Assembly: GCA_033239525.1 (NCBI GenBank)
Contig: BSYO01000010.1
Coordinates: 11,745,379 to 11,809,378, forward strand
Direction of reading: 5' to 3'
DNA length: 64,000 bases
DNA from: Nepenthes gracilis
Lineage: Eukaryota; Streptophyta; Magnoliopsida; Caryophyllales; Nepenthaceae
Part shown: piece by piece, positions 31,988 to 44,430 of the stretch
Numbering within the stretch: the first letter of the stretch is position 1
Layout: the number at the start of each line of letters is the position of its first letter
Program-made: the position numbers and the translations under genes
Notes under the pieces: model-generated
The model's database searches: none
The model's input: only the letters and a program-made list of their open reading frames with translations
What the model was told of the DNA's origin: nothing

Positions 31988-33847
31988 TCTCCTCGATTGG
32001 TCGCCAATTCTGATTACGAATACAAGAGAAGAGAAGAGCAGAGAGGGTTACCCTATAGCTACTAAAATTTCATAAGAAAAGAGAAAAATCCAGCAATGAA
32101 GGAAGAAGAATGAGCATGGGCATTGTAATTCCAACTTGCAACGTTGAATGAACATTGAATGGTACAGTTGTGGGAGAGGATATGCAGAGACGAATAATAA
32201 ATTCAATTTTAAATGCCCATAAATTGTGGCATTTGGTGCCTCAAATTAATGTGACCGAAGATTTCTTGCAATTCCGACTGTTGCAGTCGGTCCCAGGCCA
32301 AGGGGGCAATTAACGCCATTAATGACCCTAACAAGTACTCGGATGCCAGCATTTAATGCCACCAAATCAGACGGAGTTAATGTCCTGTGGCTAATTGTAT
32401 CCCTAATTTGCCCCCATCATTTCCACTGCCACTGCTCTTTCAACTATATTTCTCGCAGCATTGATGGTGCTAATTAATGATTTATGCCTCAGATAGATAT
32501 TGTGTATTTATAGCCTGCTCTGGCTCGGCTTGGCAACCCCAGATTTAATTCTTAAATCAGTACAAACATATTTATTTGAAAAATCATCATTCCTATCAAA
32601 ATGAGTGAGTGAATACTTTGTTTGGTTGATTCAATTATTTACGTACAAAGTCCTATGTAAGTCAGAAAAAAAGAGTCTCTGATTCCATTAACTGGAGCAT
32701 GCTCCTGAAGTCACGGTGCATATGGGCAGATGATTTAGGATTTCATAGGCTTGGATACCCTAAGCCTTGTTCGGGCCATTGTGTGGACCCATTGGTTTAT
32801 TTGTCTATTGTTTATTTGTCCACTGTGACTTGCGGAAGCTCTTAATGTGCAATTATAAATTGTTAATCTTAATGTAATCAAAAGATATGGATTAAAATGT
32901 GTCTTGATTAAGCGATGATTAGACGGATTGGATTCGACAGTCAATCTGAAGATGATTTAATGGCTTAAGGTAGTATGAATAAGTGTACTTATTGATTCTC
33001 AAAGCGAATATAGAATCTTTTTGAGGCATCATAAAGACGGTTGAGTCGTCAAAAGTGTTAGGACCAATCTATCCAAATTTTATAACAAAACTTAGAGACC
33101 AAAATATATTCACCATATGTGAGTCTAATAATAACAAATTACCATTGGCCTTGTAGCCTAAGTAGCCATCATGCAACTACCTAACCACTATCCACTTAAA
33201 TTCTTTCCAAACTTGAAAATGAAGCGGCTTATCCCATGACATCTCCATGCGATGATTCCACCCACTAGTGTGCATGCGTCCATCAAGTATGTATTATCCG
33301 TTTGAAACTTGAAAATTGGCTTTCATTAGAGCGAATCTTCATGTAGATATTGAACGAATATTCCCCACTTGCATTATAGTAAAAAAGAAAAAGCATATAT
33401 AATAAGTGGGAAATTTATAAGGGAATAACTTAATAATCGAACAACAATCTATGAAGTCTTATTTTACTAGACTTAGGGAGGTTATCTATTCCATAGGTCT
33501 TGATGGGGATGAGGCCCCTAGGTGACCTAAGAAGAAAAGATAAAACAAGCCATCCTACTCTTTCTAACGGAATTTATTTGAAGGAACGTTTATTGATGAT
33601 TGTCTACCCTGAAAGTTTCTATATTCTTTTTGAGAAAAATAAATGAAAGTTTCAAGACATCTTCTAGATAAAATTGCTCATCGGATGTCAAAATTTTGTG
33701 TGATTGACTAGTGTCAATATAGCCTTATTCTTATTATTTTTGCTATGTCATATAAAATCAAAAGAGATTTTCTCTGTGCTATATTATTTTCAACTATTGT
33801 GAATATGAGAAAAAATTTACTTGCTTAAATACATATAAAATGTATTC
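30642..33847. other. Unassigned region, partly low-copy-looking
   Basis: This 3.2-kb stretch has no retrotransposon motif, LTR boundary or coding frame that I recognise. The part 30650-31990 is very AT-rich and ends in an (AT)n run at 31961-31988. The part 32000-32560 is more balanced in composition, with purine-rich leader-like sequence near 32020-32110 and blocks such as 'gccattaatgaccc', and has no repeat partner in the window. It is a candidate for host intergenic DNA. Confidence 0.45.
31961..31988. repeat. (AT)n microsatellite
   Basis: About 14 AT units in the unassigned region. Confidence 0.9.
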
Positions 33848-35208
33848 TTGGTGGAGACTTAAATCGAAATTTTCTCGACTCGACCTAAACTGACCACATG
33901 AAAATCTCAAATAATAAATAATCCTCATAAATATATAATTAAATACAATATCAAAATTAAATAATAAATTTCTTGAAATACTAAATAATATAAATATTTA
34001 TATCATCAAATTTTTCTAAACATATAATTCCGATAATTTTCCAAATGCTAAAAATAATAAAAAAAAGTTTTAAAATCTCTCATCACAAGCCTCCAAAACA
34101 CTGAGATCATCAATACTTGAAAATCTTAATGGTAAATAATGAGCTTTTCTAACTTGCTAAGGAAACACAAGAGTAAGTCAGATATCTACCAAGTAAAAAA
34201 ATTAATATAAGAATATAATAAAGCATATTATATATGTATATGTATATATGTATATGTATATATATATATATACAAAGTTAATAACACGTGATAAAATCAA
34301 CGATTATTTGAAATTCAACGTCATATTTGAACAACAATTCAAAATCTATATGACGACTAAACACTAGGAATGCAATTAGAATTCTATCAATCAAAATCTC
34401 AATAAAGACATAGAATTAATCGGGTATATCTCAATACAAATTCCAACCATATGAGATGTTTCAGTAATCTCCTTAGATTTTATAAGTCACTATGAACCTA
34501 CAATTGTACCCCCGCCACCAACAGTTAGATAAAATACACAATGTATCAATACTCACAAGTTTGATAATCGATTAAAACTATGGTATCAAATATCTTACCA
34601 TCCTTAGTATACAATTATCAAATTCAATCCAAAAGAATAGTATTCTCATTAACTCCTAGAGGTAAATCCATCATATACAAAGCACGTATTTTTATAGTTC
34701 AATCGAGATTCACGCCCAAACAAGGTATATAATACTCAATCTCAATCACATGTCAAACTCAATATTTTTGGTACAATATCTATCGATATCTCAATATATA
34801 TTATTTATAGGACTATAAATGTATCATTAAATGACCTTAATTCTTAGGGATATAAAAATCGATATTGAATAATTGTAAACTACACTACAATACCATTACT
34901 GTATCACATGTTTCGTATTTCTTGTCACTCGAGTATCTTCATATAATTTTGTCCATCTTAACCAAAGATAGCCAATAAATCCATGTAAACAAACTAAGTT
35001 AACCAGAAGAATAATAGCTAAAATTATAAAAAAAAAAAAATACAAGACTAATTATTCAACCGAACCTTAAACTTTTACCCAAATTTTATCAGCCTATTCT
35101 AATATACCAATTATATTATTAAGGCCATAAATTACTTACCATTTATTGCTTCTAAATCAATCTTAAGGTATCCAATCTTGCTAAACCATTTCGGATAATC
35201 ACGCTAAT
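33848..35208. mobile_element. Old D-like LTR relic
   Basis: The order of weakly conserved blocks follows family D: 'ctcgacctaaactgacc' (compare the start of the 55179 LTR), 'taatcctcataaat', 'ccaagtaaaaaaattaata' and 'ataataaagcat' (compare 'caagtaaaaatgaaca' and 'acaataaagcat' in D1), then a TA-rich run at 34228-34272. No end or TSD is seen. It is cut at the right by the 5' LTR of G2. Confidence 0.45.
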
Positions 35209-35400
35209 GGGTAGTGATACCTAGGATCCAGATCAAAGGTCTGAAAATTAAGCCCACATCTCAGGAGGCTCACGAGCCTGAATTGGTCCGAGAGACTGAT
35301 TAGCTTAGGAAACACGAGAACTCCGTAAAAGACTAAAGTCTCCAGTAAAGCCCCGAGGGCATAGTACTAAGGATATGACTCTGAAAGCCCAAAGACTTGT

Positions 35401-37833
35401 TGTGACGGAACGGATCCTTATCATTTAAAGACCTTCCATTAATAAATAAACAAAATTGATATTTATAAAATTTACAAAAATTTTGGCACAATTTCCTATA
35501 CAATTGGATTGAAACCAAAATTTACAACTAGCTTAAATAACCTATATCAAGCACACAACTAAACAAATATCACCATTTATCCTACAACACACATACATAG
35601 GATCACAAACTGCCATATCATCAATGGCACCAACACAGTATTCATAATTACTGCATTGAATATAAGAGAAATGCCATTTAGGACCAATACAAATCCAAAT
35701 ATCTTGAACAATCTGAAGCGACTACAACCATAAATAAATTTGTGGAAGCAAAATCTATAAACTCATCGTACTACAAATATTACTACGTTATCTGAATATA
35801 CAAATTTTATTAAATACTAATCATATACATCCGAAATTCTTCCAGGTCTCCATATTCTTCAAAGGTCTTCAAGCCCTTCAAATGTTCTTCCTTCTAACTA
35901 AATTCTATCTTCAAGCCTTATCGGACCTCAACATATCTGGAGGGAAAAAAAATAGAAGAGTGAGTCGAAGTCCAATAGTGTACCATAAAAATATGCAAAT
36001 TTAAATAGTTCCATTTGAATATAAATATAATGGAAGAATAACTGAGCATATATCAAAGAACATGTGACAAGTAAACGTAAACGCAACAGAAGAATACTTA
36101 TACAAATATCAAAAATATATAATAAAATGAATAACATATACCAAAATGAATAGGAAAGATATTAATTTGTCTTGAAAGTAAATCACGTCTTAAACCAAGT
36201 TCAAACTATACTTATTTTTAAAATCTAATTTTATTAATCAAAGAGGCCCAAACTAGTAGACCTTACTAGTTGAGAAAGTGAATAATCAAAAATAGATTGT
36301 ATTCACTCCACATAATTAAAGGCCTGAACTAAAATATCCCCTCTTATAGGATTTATGCTTCGAAATACTGTCTTATGGCATGTCTAATTTCTGAACTGAA
36401 TCTATCCTCCACACCCAATGCCCTGAGAAAAAGCAGAACGGCAGACCACGTATCACTCCATAGACGGAGTTATCCTCGATTATCACTATAACGTTTTAGG
36501 GTATGTTGGAGAACCTTATCTGACTAAATCATAGTCATAGGGCCAATTTCATACTAACTCACTTAACTGAAAACATATAACAGAAATGCTCATTAAAAAT
36601 TCCTTAACTGAAATGCTCAACTGAGACATTTAATGAAAAACCTTACTGAAATACTAAACTGAAATATTTAGCTGAAATATTGAACTGAAATACTTATCTG
36701 AATGGATTCTTGTTCATATTTATTTAGCCAAATTTTTCTCATATCGGAAAACCAAATTCAAACTTATACATTCAGCCATTCAGATAAGTTCAAAGGAGTT
36801 TTTAGAATTTGAATATACAATCCCATCCATAATTTTCAAATGCAATTCATCAACTAAACTTTATCAAAACACAAATTTAGCACTTGCATCTTGAAATCTT
36901 AAATTTCCAAGCTAAAAGTCCCAAATTTGGTTCTAGGGTTTTTATATGAAATTTTTGGACAAAATCGTACATAAATCTTCAACCAAAACTTCAAATCAAA
37001 GCCTTAAATCATAATACATATACAAAATTATACATTCAAATTGAAATTTCCAAAATTTTCGAGCTAGGGTTTTGCACAAAATTTCCAAACACAAATCGAA
37101 CACCAACTCATATTTATTCATGAAATTAATGTCATAATTCAAAACACATAAACAAAAACATGCATTTGGAGCATAAAACCCCAAATTTCGTGTTAGGGTT
37201 TCAAGCCCACTGTTCGGATACAAAATGAACGCAAAATGCACCTCAAATAACGAAATCAAAATTATACATTAACATATATATATGCATAAACTAAAAATCT
37301 ACTCAAGATATTATGAGAAAATTACATAAATCATAACAAATCTTCTAGAATGGGGGTTTTCGAACATATATAACAAAATGGAGTTATTTAAATGGAAAAC
37401 AAAGTTGGAGGTACATTTGCCTTGGCCCAAGCTACTATTTTTCTTACTTGGATCGGAGTAAAACGGCCAGATTTTCCTTCCTTCTTTCGCTTTTTCCCCT
37501 TTTCCTCTTCTCTCCCTTTGCTCTCTGCTAGAAGGGCCAAAGTCGACTAAAACAAAATGCATTCGGCGTTTTAAAACCGAGTCGAGCGCAAACCAGGTGC
37601 ACCATTTTAAACATGCCCGCGCTTGAGAGCCAACTGAGCGCCCTTCGAGTGCATGCTTCTACTAAATACACCTTGAGTGCGCCTAGGGTGCTACCTAGGC
37701 GCTAAGGCCCTGGGGCCATTTTTTGCCTCCAACTTAATTTTTTCACTATTTTTCCTTAATTAATTTATCCTACATTTAATTATTTTGACCAAATTACCAA
37801 AATTTACTATGTTTTGGAGACCGGGTCATTACA
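35401..37833 (-). mobile_element. Solo LTR S2 inserted in the G2 5' LTR (2,433 bp)
   Basis: The plus-strand ends are TGTGACGGAACGG and GACCGGGTCATTACA. The TSD CTTGT is exact at 35396-35400 and 37834-37838. It shares ends and blocks with S1 and the LTRs of element H (for example 'tctggagggaaaaaa', 'ccttactagttgag'), so it is the same clan and its sense is minus. It holds a short tandem array of 'aactgaaat(a/g)' motifs at about 36590-36705. Confidence 0.93.
36560..36705. repeat. Short tandem array of 'ctgaaat' motifs in S2
   Basis: Roughly 15- to 18-bp units built on 'actgaaata' repeat about eight times with variation. The same array is not evident in S1. Confidence 0.7.
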
Positions 37834-38222
37834 CTTGTTGCTGACCAAGCCCGTAGTTGAAACCCAAGGACATTAGGCATCAAACACCAGTAGATTTGAT
37901 AAAGGCCAAAAACCTTTATCAAGAATGAGAACTCTTAGAAATCTCCAATGACATAAGCACAAGGAATCTCAGGACAACTGAGAATGCCAACTTAGAGTGT
38001 TGATTATCGTAAAGGCACACGCAATCTATGTAGCATGCAATCTTCACAGGAAATGATAGTCTGCAAAGTAGGTGTGATCACTATAGAAATGTCATCTCGT
38101 AGAGTAGGCTCGCATGCACGCAACGTGTCTGACACGATAAGATGGATTTGCAGAGTTGGTGGCAGGATTCCCTTCACACGCCAACTCCACGTAGGTGCTC
38201 CACGTAGGAAGATTCAAACCAC

Positions 38223-38230
38223 TATATAAG
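38223..38230 (+). promoter_or_regulatory. TATA box of G2 5' LTR
   Basis: TATATAAG lies about 360 bp before the LTR end, followed by a leader with 'gagagagaaagaaag', as in other plant LTR promoters. Confidence 0.6.
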
Positions 38231-38590
38231 TATTCACTGTGTATCTAACAAAAAAGGGAGAAATATTTTCTACACTGGCATTTACGTTCACAGAGAGAGA
38301 AAGAAAGATACTCACGTTGCATTAGCTGAGAGAACACTTGTAATTGTAAGAGTGATCCTTAAGAGTCACCGTACACTCGGTTCTCCACCATTTATACTCT
38401 TGCATCTGAATAGTAAAATTATTTTCGGACCCAGAGTCCCATGATTTTTCTATCACATTTAAAAAAGAATTTTTCACGTAAAAACATTACGTATGACTGT
38501 TTCTCTCTTTCTTCTACTTAAAAGCTATAGTTGTGTTGTTCTACATTCGGGTCCTCACCCGTACAAGAAATTAGGATCCGAGGACACAAT

Positions 38591-38608
38591 ATTGGCGCCT
38601 ATTTGTGG
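38591..38608 (+). promoter_or_regulatory. Primer-binding site of G2 (TGGCGCC)
   Basis: Two bases after the LTR end comes TTGGCGCCTATTTGTGGA. TGGCGCC matches a tRNA acceptor end GGCGCCA, and this sequence followed by ATTTGTGG is the usual PBS context of Tat/Athila-type gypsy elements. Confidence 0.85.
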
Positions 38609-38652
38609 AAACTAATAAAAAGTCAGATTAACACGTTTTTCAGAAGTTGAAA

Positions 38653-40340
38653 ATGGTAAACACGAGAGCACAACCTAGTACCCCGATTAGAGAAGTTGCC
38701 TCATATGGCAATGGCCCTGTTGCATGCATCGGGATAGAGGATCATCTTGATCTGTACATACGGGCGTTGGTGATGAGGATGGACGATATGTCTAAAGCCG
38801 TCCAGACCCTTTATTCAAAAATGGATGCGTGGCTAGAGGAGGTGCCATCCAAGCCCTCTCAAATTGCGATGTCCTAGAAAAAGGGTAAGAGAAAGAGGCA
38901 CCCCATAAAGCAAGCCACCCAGCATGAGGACTCGAGGACGCAAGTTGCCTCTAGCGATAGAGTCCTGCAGCAACTTGAAGGTCGCTTCGCTCTTGGATTC
39001 AAGAGGAAAGCTCAGTGAGGCAAAACCCTAGATGTGTGCATGACAATTAGGAACACGCCATTCAGGAGGCGGCTCCTTGCGACGAAGTCCCTCCAAGGGC
39101 TCGGAGCCTTCCAGAGATACAAGCTACTCAAGACTCTTATGAGTTGAGGAACTACCTCAATGAGAAGAAGGTGATGGCTCCACCCCATGTGGAGGAAAAG
39201 CTTGAGAAGGTTTGCAACGAGTTTTTGGCAAAAATGATGGAGGAGGAGCTGCTGACTTGCATAAATTTCTGTTTACAATGGAGATTAGGACGAGGCCACT
39301 CCCCCCAAAGTTTAAGATACCAAACCTCGACATGTACGATGGAAGCGTTGATCCAATGTATCATCTTGATCACTTTCGCGAGTATCTAAGCCTCCAAGGC
39401 CTAGGTGAGATGAGATGTGTTAGTGCTTTCCATTGACACTTAAGGGAGATGTGAGGATATGGTTTTACGGACTGCCAGCAAATTTCATTCGATCATTCGG
39501 TGAGCTAGCAAGCCATTTTCTCTCATAGTTTGCCTCCAGTAGGAAGATTGAGAAGTAACCCTGACACCTTACTCGTGTGAAGCAAGGAGCTGAGGAGAGC
39601 TTGAGATGGTTTCTAGCCCTATTCATTACAGAGGCCCAACAGATTCCAAAACTGGCAGATGGGGTAAAACTAAATGCCTTCTTATCTATGCTGGAAGGAT
39701 GAGCTTTCTTTAAACACCTCATCCACAAAGGACCCCAAACCTTCGCAGAGGCTGAGGCCATGGCATGAGCATACATAGCAACCGAAGAAACCAACGATGC
39801 GAACATACCCATTCAGTAAGAGGGCATCCCTCGAGGACAGTGGAGGGAAAAAAGAAAAATAAAGATCAACAAGGCTCCTGGGAGCCAAAGAAGCAGCAAA
39901 AGTCCGAGCAAACCATTCATTGGGAGTACAGACCCTTAAACCTGACTTCCTTGAATGACTCGCATACCAACATCTTGATACAAATTTGAGATGAGAAATT
40001 TTTAAAGTGGTCTAAAGTACTAAAGAATATCAATGTTGGTGGCCAATCCAAGTACTGCCACTATCATTACTATGGAAGTCATGGTATCGAGGACTAGAGG
40101 ATGTTGCAGAAAGAGATAGAGGAGTTGATCAAGAGAGGTCACCTTAATCGATTTCTACAAAGACCCGGACATGCTTTCCAAGTAGTAGGAGATGGTGAGG
40201 CTGACCACCCAAGAAATTGAGTATACGCGAGAGTCATCAACATGATATCAACTCGCCTAGCCAAAGATGGCACCCAAGAGGATCCAACGGCAAAGTAGAA
40301 GAAGCCAAGGGTAGAATCTAGGGATGAGGTCATTAGTTTT
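38653..40340 (+). pseudogene. G2 Gag (degenerate)
   Basis: The ATG at 38653 opens MVNTRAQPSTPIRE. The core shows PPKFKIPNLDMYDGSVDPMY and HLDHFREYLSLQGLGEMRC, followed by VRIWFYGLPANFIRSFGELA and TRVKQGAEESLRWFLALF. These are the retrotrans_gag blocks of plant gypsy elements. The zinc-side tail (HGIEDxRMLQKEIEELIKRG) is near 40080-40140. Stops and frameshifts occur at several places, so Gag is not translatable as one protein. Compared with G1 it is better preserved. Confidence 0.8.
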
Positions 40341-40352
40341 AGCGGCAAAGAT

Positions 40353-40760
40353 ATGACCCATGTTAAATCTCCCCATTCTGATCCTTTGGTTGTAATAGCA
40401 CTCATTTATGACAAAATTTTAGACTACCAGATAAAACGAGTGTTTATTGATAATGGAAGTTCCCACAATTTACTTTACCTTGATACTTTCTTTAAATTAG
40501 GACTTAAGAGAAGCCAGCTGGCGGCTATTGAAGGACACCTCTACGGACTGGACAACGAGCCAGTACCAGTGTAGAGAATCATCGAGCTTCAGATCACAAT
40601 AGGGGCATATCCGAGGATGGCATCCAAGACCCTTGCCTTCTTGGTAGTAAACCTCCAGTCGGTCTACAACGTTATCCTCGAGCGTCTTTGCCTGGCTGTC
40701 TTCAGAGCCGTAACCGCAATCCCATATCTAAAGATGAAGTTTCCCGTGTCATAGGGATTG
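40353..40760 (+). pseudogene. G2 aspartic protease
   Basis: The frame reads MTHVKSPHSDPLVVIALI, then VFIDNGSSHNLLYLDTFFKL. This is the Tat protease block 'H.DPLVI...I....V.RVF.D.GSS..IL'. The catalytic D(S/T)G is DNG. It is followed by LQITIGAYPRMASKTLAFLV and VYNVILERLCLAVFRAV. The latter is the region after the protease ('YN.I.GR..L...RAV.S'). One stop (PVPV-stop) lies within it. Confidence 0.75.
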
Positions 40761-41039
40761 GGCAGGTCCTCGGGGATCAAGCTGTCTAACAGACATGCTA
40801 TTTGTCCCAAGTCACGTAAACGTTTCTTCCTCAGCCCGTTGAAGGCTTGGACTTCCGCGATGAAGTGACATTGTAGCAGGCCAAGTCTGGAGAAATAATC
40901 GATCAAGTCCTTTTGGATCTCAGAGATCTTGAAAAATTCATCCAGGTTGGAAGTTTGTTGCCTCAGCCTTTCCAAGACTAGTTCATCAGTTTCATAAGAA
41001 AAAAACTCTGATGTCTTTGCTTGGGCACCGTATGATATG

Positions 41040-41720
41040 CTAGGGATACCGACTGGAGTAATGGTTTATTAATTCAGTGAAAAAGTTGTTGACATCCAAA
41101 AAGGGGTAAAGAAACTTGGATGCCAAATTAATATGGTGGTGTATTATCCAATTGGCTATTCAAACGTTGTGATGGTCAAGAAGAATAACGGGAAGTAGAG
41201 GATGTGCATGGACTTTATAGACGTTAATAAAGCATGTCCAAAGGACAGCTTCCCACTACCGAGGATCGATTTGCTTGTAGAATAGATGTCTAGACATGAA
41301 CTCCTATGCTTCATGGATGCGTATTTGGGCTACAATCAAATAAAGATGAGTCCTGACGACGAAGAGTACACATCGTTCATGACGGACCAAGGGACGTACT
41401 GTTACAAAGTCATATCCTTCGGCCTCAAGAACACTAGTGCCACTTATCAAAGGCTAGTGAATAAAATATTCAACAACCAGATCGGAAAGAATGTGGAGGT
41501 CTATGTGGATGACATGCTTGTCAAAAACAGAATAACCGACCATCACATTCAAGATCTGGATGAGACCTTCAATATCTTACGAGCATATCAGATGAAGCTC
41601 AATCTAGCAAAGTGTATTTGGAGTGACATTGAGAAAGTTCATAGGTTACATTATTTTGCACTGAGGGATCGAAATAAATCCAAAAAAGATCAAGGCCATC
41701 CTTGATATGAAATCCGCTCA
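41040..41720 (+). pseudogene. G2 reverse transcriptase
   Basis: Blocks in order: RMCMDFIDVNKACPKDSFPL, LPRIDLLVE, LLCFMDAYLGYNQIKMSPDD, TSFMTDQGTYCYKVISFGLK, NTSATYQRLVNKIF, VEVYVDDMLVKNRITDHHIQ and LRAYQMKLNLAKC. The catalytic YVDD is intact. A stop lies before MSRHELLCFMDA (41283-41286). This is the least damaged RT of the two Tat elements. It would copy the element RNA into DNA. Confidence 0.88.
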
Positions 41721-42290
41721 CTGTGAAGGAGGTCCAAAAGCTTACTAGACAGTTGGCAATACTGTCTTGCTTCTTGGTCATATCGGCCGAGAAGTACCTA
41801 CCATTTTTAAGGCCCTCGGAGGGACCAAGACAAATGGTTTCCAATGGACGGCTGACTGCAAAGAAACCTTTCGAGAACTCAAAGGGTATCTCTCAAACCC
41901 CCCCTCTTTTGACTTCTCCCCAACTAGGCAAGGAATTATATTTGTACCTGGCTGTGTTCGACACAGTCTCGAGCTCAGCTTTGATTCGACAGCAGCATGA
42001 TAGGTAACAGCCTGTGTACTACATCAGCAAGATCCTTGTTGACGCTGAAACAAGATACTCTCGTATGGAAAAGATGGCTCTGGCACTTGTGCATTCCGCT
42101 AAAAAATTGAGACCATACTTTCAAGTACACAAAGTGATCATTCTGACTGACCAGCTCTCGAGAGCAAATCTGTAAAAGCTAGAAATGTCAGACGGTTGCT
42201 CAAGTGGGCCATTAAGTTGAAAGAGTTTAACATAGAGTTTCACCCAAGGCCAACCTTAAAAGGTAAAGCCTTGACAGACTATTCTTAAAA
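41721..42290 (+). pseudogene. G2 RNase H (first; degenerate)
   Basis: The translation shows LTRQLAILSCFLVISAEKYL and PFLRPSEG. This is the 'LTGR.AAL.RFISR..D...PFF..L' tether. Then come FQWTADCKETFRELKGYLSN and LFVPGCVRH-like residues, followed by QPVYYISKILVDAETRYSRM and EKMALALVHSAKKLRPYFQ, typical of the RNase H of Tat elements. Frameshifts separate the blocks. Confidence 0.75.
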
Positions 42291-42292
42291 CC

Positions 42293-42740
42293 ATGACACC
42301 TACTCTGGAAGCCTCGGACATTAGTGATGCTGAAGAATCACGTAGCCCAATAGTATGGACTCTATATGTGGATGGCCCTTCCATGAAGGATGGTTATGGA
42401 GCTGGTGTTGTACTAAGGACGCTTGAGGGATCAAAGATAAAGTACTCGATGGTCCTCGGGTTCCCAACAATTAACAATGCCGTGGAATATGAAGCCTTAC
42501 TTGTAAGACTACAGTTAGCAAAGGAGTGCTCGGCCAAGGATCTAGTTGCTATAGTGACTCCGAGTTAGTCATAAACTAGGTCCGAGAAAATTTTGTAGCA
42601 AATAACCCACAACTATCCAAATACCTCTCAAAAGTCCAAGGACTAATCTCGGCCTTTGAGAAGATAGAAATGTGCACATTTCACGAGAGGAGAAAGCAAA
42701 AGCTGACCAGCTCGCAAAAGTAGCAGCATCGGGAGACCTA
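42293..42740 (+). pseudogene. G2 second (archaeal-type) RNase H
   Basis: The frame reads WTLYVDGPSMKDGYGAGVVL, KYSMVLGFPTINNAVEYEAL and LVRLQLAKECSAKDLVAI. These match the second RNase H of Tat elements ('W.LYVDGSS...G.GAGVVL', 'F.ASNN.AEYEALL.GL.LAKE'). Past a stop come residues like QLSKYLSKVQGLISAFEKIE and HISREEKAKADQLAKVAASG, which end the domain ('N..AD.LAKLASS'). At the position where G1 carries the 211-bp LTR, G2 is uninterrupted. Confidence 0.8.
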
Positions 42741-43960
42741 GAGCAATATGCCCGAGAAATGTATGAGGTCCTCGATAAACCTAGTATGGAAGATTTCAAA
42801 CTAGAAATGATGCAGATATCCAGCGCCGACAATTGGATGACCCCTTACCTAAGATACTTATCCGACGAGATATTGCCTCAAGACATAGAAGAAGCCAAGA
42901 AGGTGAAGAAGATGGTAAGGTGTTACACTATCATGGACAACCGATTGTATTGATGAGGATTCTCGGATCCCTATCTGCGGTGCCTCATTCCAAAAGAGGC
43001 TGATTACACCCTCGGAGAAGACACCTCAAAATTTATGGATCCCACATCGAGGGCAAGAACCTACCCTTCAAATTAATGAGGTAAGGCTATTACTTACCAA
43101 ATATAAAATACAACGCCTTGGATTTTGTGTGAAAATGCGAGAACTGGCAAGTTCACGGCAACCTGACTCACCAGTCGCACATAGAACTCTAAGCTCTACA
43201 ATCGTCTTGGTTGTTCATGCAATGGGGACTGGACATACTTGGACTTCTACCGACAGCATCTGGTCAAAGGAAATTCTTGATCGTCGAAATTGACTACTTT
43301 ACAAAATGGGTTTAGGCCACACCATTAGCCCACATAACCGAGCAGAACGCAACAGACATCGTCAGATAGAGTATCATGTGCAGGTTCGGGATTTCAGAAT
43401 ACATTGTGACTGACAATGAGACCCAATTTCAGAACGCTGGTGCATACTTCAATCACATACCCGTAGTGCAATGGGCAAGTGAATGTCACAAACCGTACAA
43501 TACTGCACAGCTTGAAGATGAAACTGGAGCATGTTGGGGGATCGTGGGTCGACGAGCTGCCATCAGTGTTATGGTCATACAGGACAACTCCAATGGAGCC
43601 TACACGCGAAACTCCCTTCAATCTGTGTTATGGGGTCGAGATAGTCATTCCAGTGGAAGTCAGACTACTAGCCTTCATGTGAAAAGCTTCAATCCACACA
43701 ATAATGTGCAGAGACTCTGGAAAAACTTGGGCTTGCTTGAGGAAGCCTGAGGCGCAGCAAGGCTGTGCACAGTGGCATACCAACAGAGGGTCGCTCAGTA
43801 CTACAATAAGAGGGTGAAAGCACGCCAATTTGAAGTAGGAGACTTATTGTTAAGAAGCATTGAGGCCACCGGTAAAAATACCGATCAGAATAAGCTTTTC
43901 CCAAACTAGGAGAGACCGTTCTTGGTCTCAGTTATCCACCAAAACGGAGCGTATAAACTA
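42741..43960 (+). pseudogene. G2 integrase (degenerate)
   Basis: The linker reads NWMTPYLRYLSDEILPQDIE. The zinc side reads YLRCLIPKEADYTLG. The core reads VEIDYFTKWV, MCRFGISEYIVTDNETQFQN (family form 'I..RFGIP..I.TDNG.QF') and LEHVGGSWVDELPSVLWSYR. These are followed by TTPMEPTRETPFNLCYGVEI and VIPVEVRLL. The C-terminus reads YYNKRVKARQFEVGDLLL. The TDNG motif is TDNE. Several frame changes and stops occur. The integrase would insert the cDNA. Confidence 0.82.
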
Positions 43961-44211
43961 TGCACCTAGGAGGGAAGGCTTGTCCCTTGAACATGGAATG
44001 CCACCCATATCAAGAAATACTATCAGTAAATATGTACAATACATAGGTATGGTTGGTTATATCATTTGATATGCTTGTATCATATTAAAAAAAAACTTTT
44101 ATTTGTTTACTATTTTGCATTCAATTGAGTGTTTGCACATCATTTCATAAATCTACAGGACCTAGGTTGCTCCTAAGTCAAGTAAAAGGATCCCTTTCAC
44201 TTGTCAAAAAA

Positions 44212-44430
44212 ACTCGGCAAAGTCTGAGCGACCCGTTAAGATGTCGTACTCAGAAAAGTCGACAAAATCCGAGCGGCTCATCGAAGTCGTACTTAAAAAC
44301 TCAACAAAATCTGAGTGGCCCATTAAGAGGTCGTACTCATAAAACTTGGCAAAGTCGAGTGGCTCATTGAAGTCGGATTTAAAATTTAGTAACGATTTCA
44401 AGCAGCCCACAAGAAGTTGAACTTAAAAAC
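44212..44430. repeat. Tandem array of five ~43-bp units after G2 pol
   Basis: Units share 'a(c/a)tcggcaaa(g/a)tc(t)gag' then 'cg(g)ctcat(c/t)gaagtcgtactta' with alternate units more alike. They lie in the post-pol region of G2, where Tat elements often carry tandem repeats. Confidence 0.8.

Larger units (their letters stand above)
35216..38588 (+). mobile_element. 5' LTR of Tat-type element G2, interrupted by S2
   Basis: The right end is clear: 'ttaggatccgaggacaca' is followed by the PBS. The left end is set at TGATACCTAGGATCC because of its position, but it could be a few bases further left. No 3' LTR is present to fix it. Solo LTR S2 occupies 35401-37833. Without it the LTR is about 0.93 kb. 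TATATAAG at 38223-38230 marks the promoter. Confidence 0.65.
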
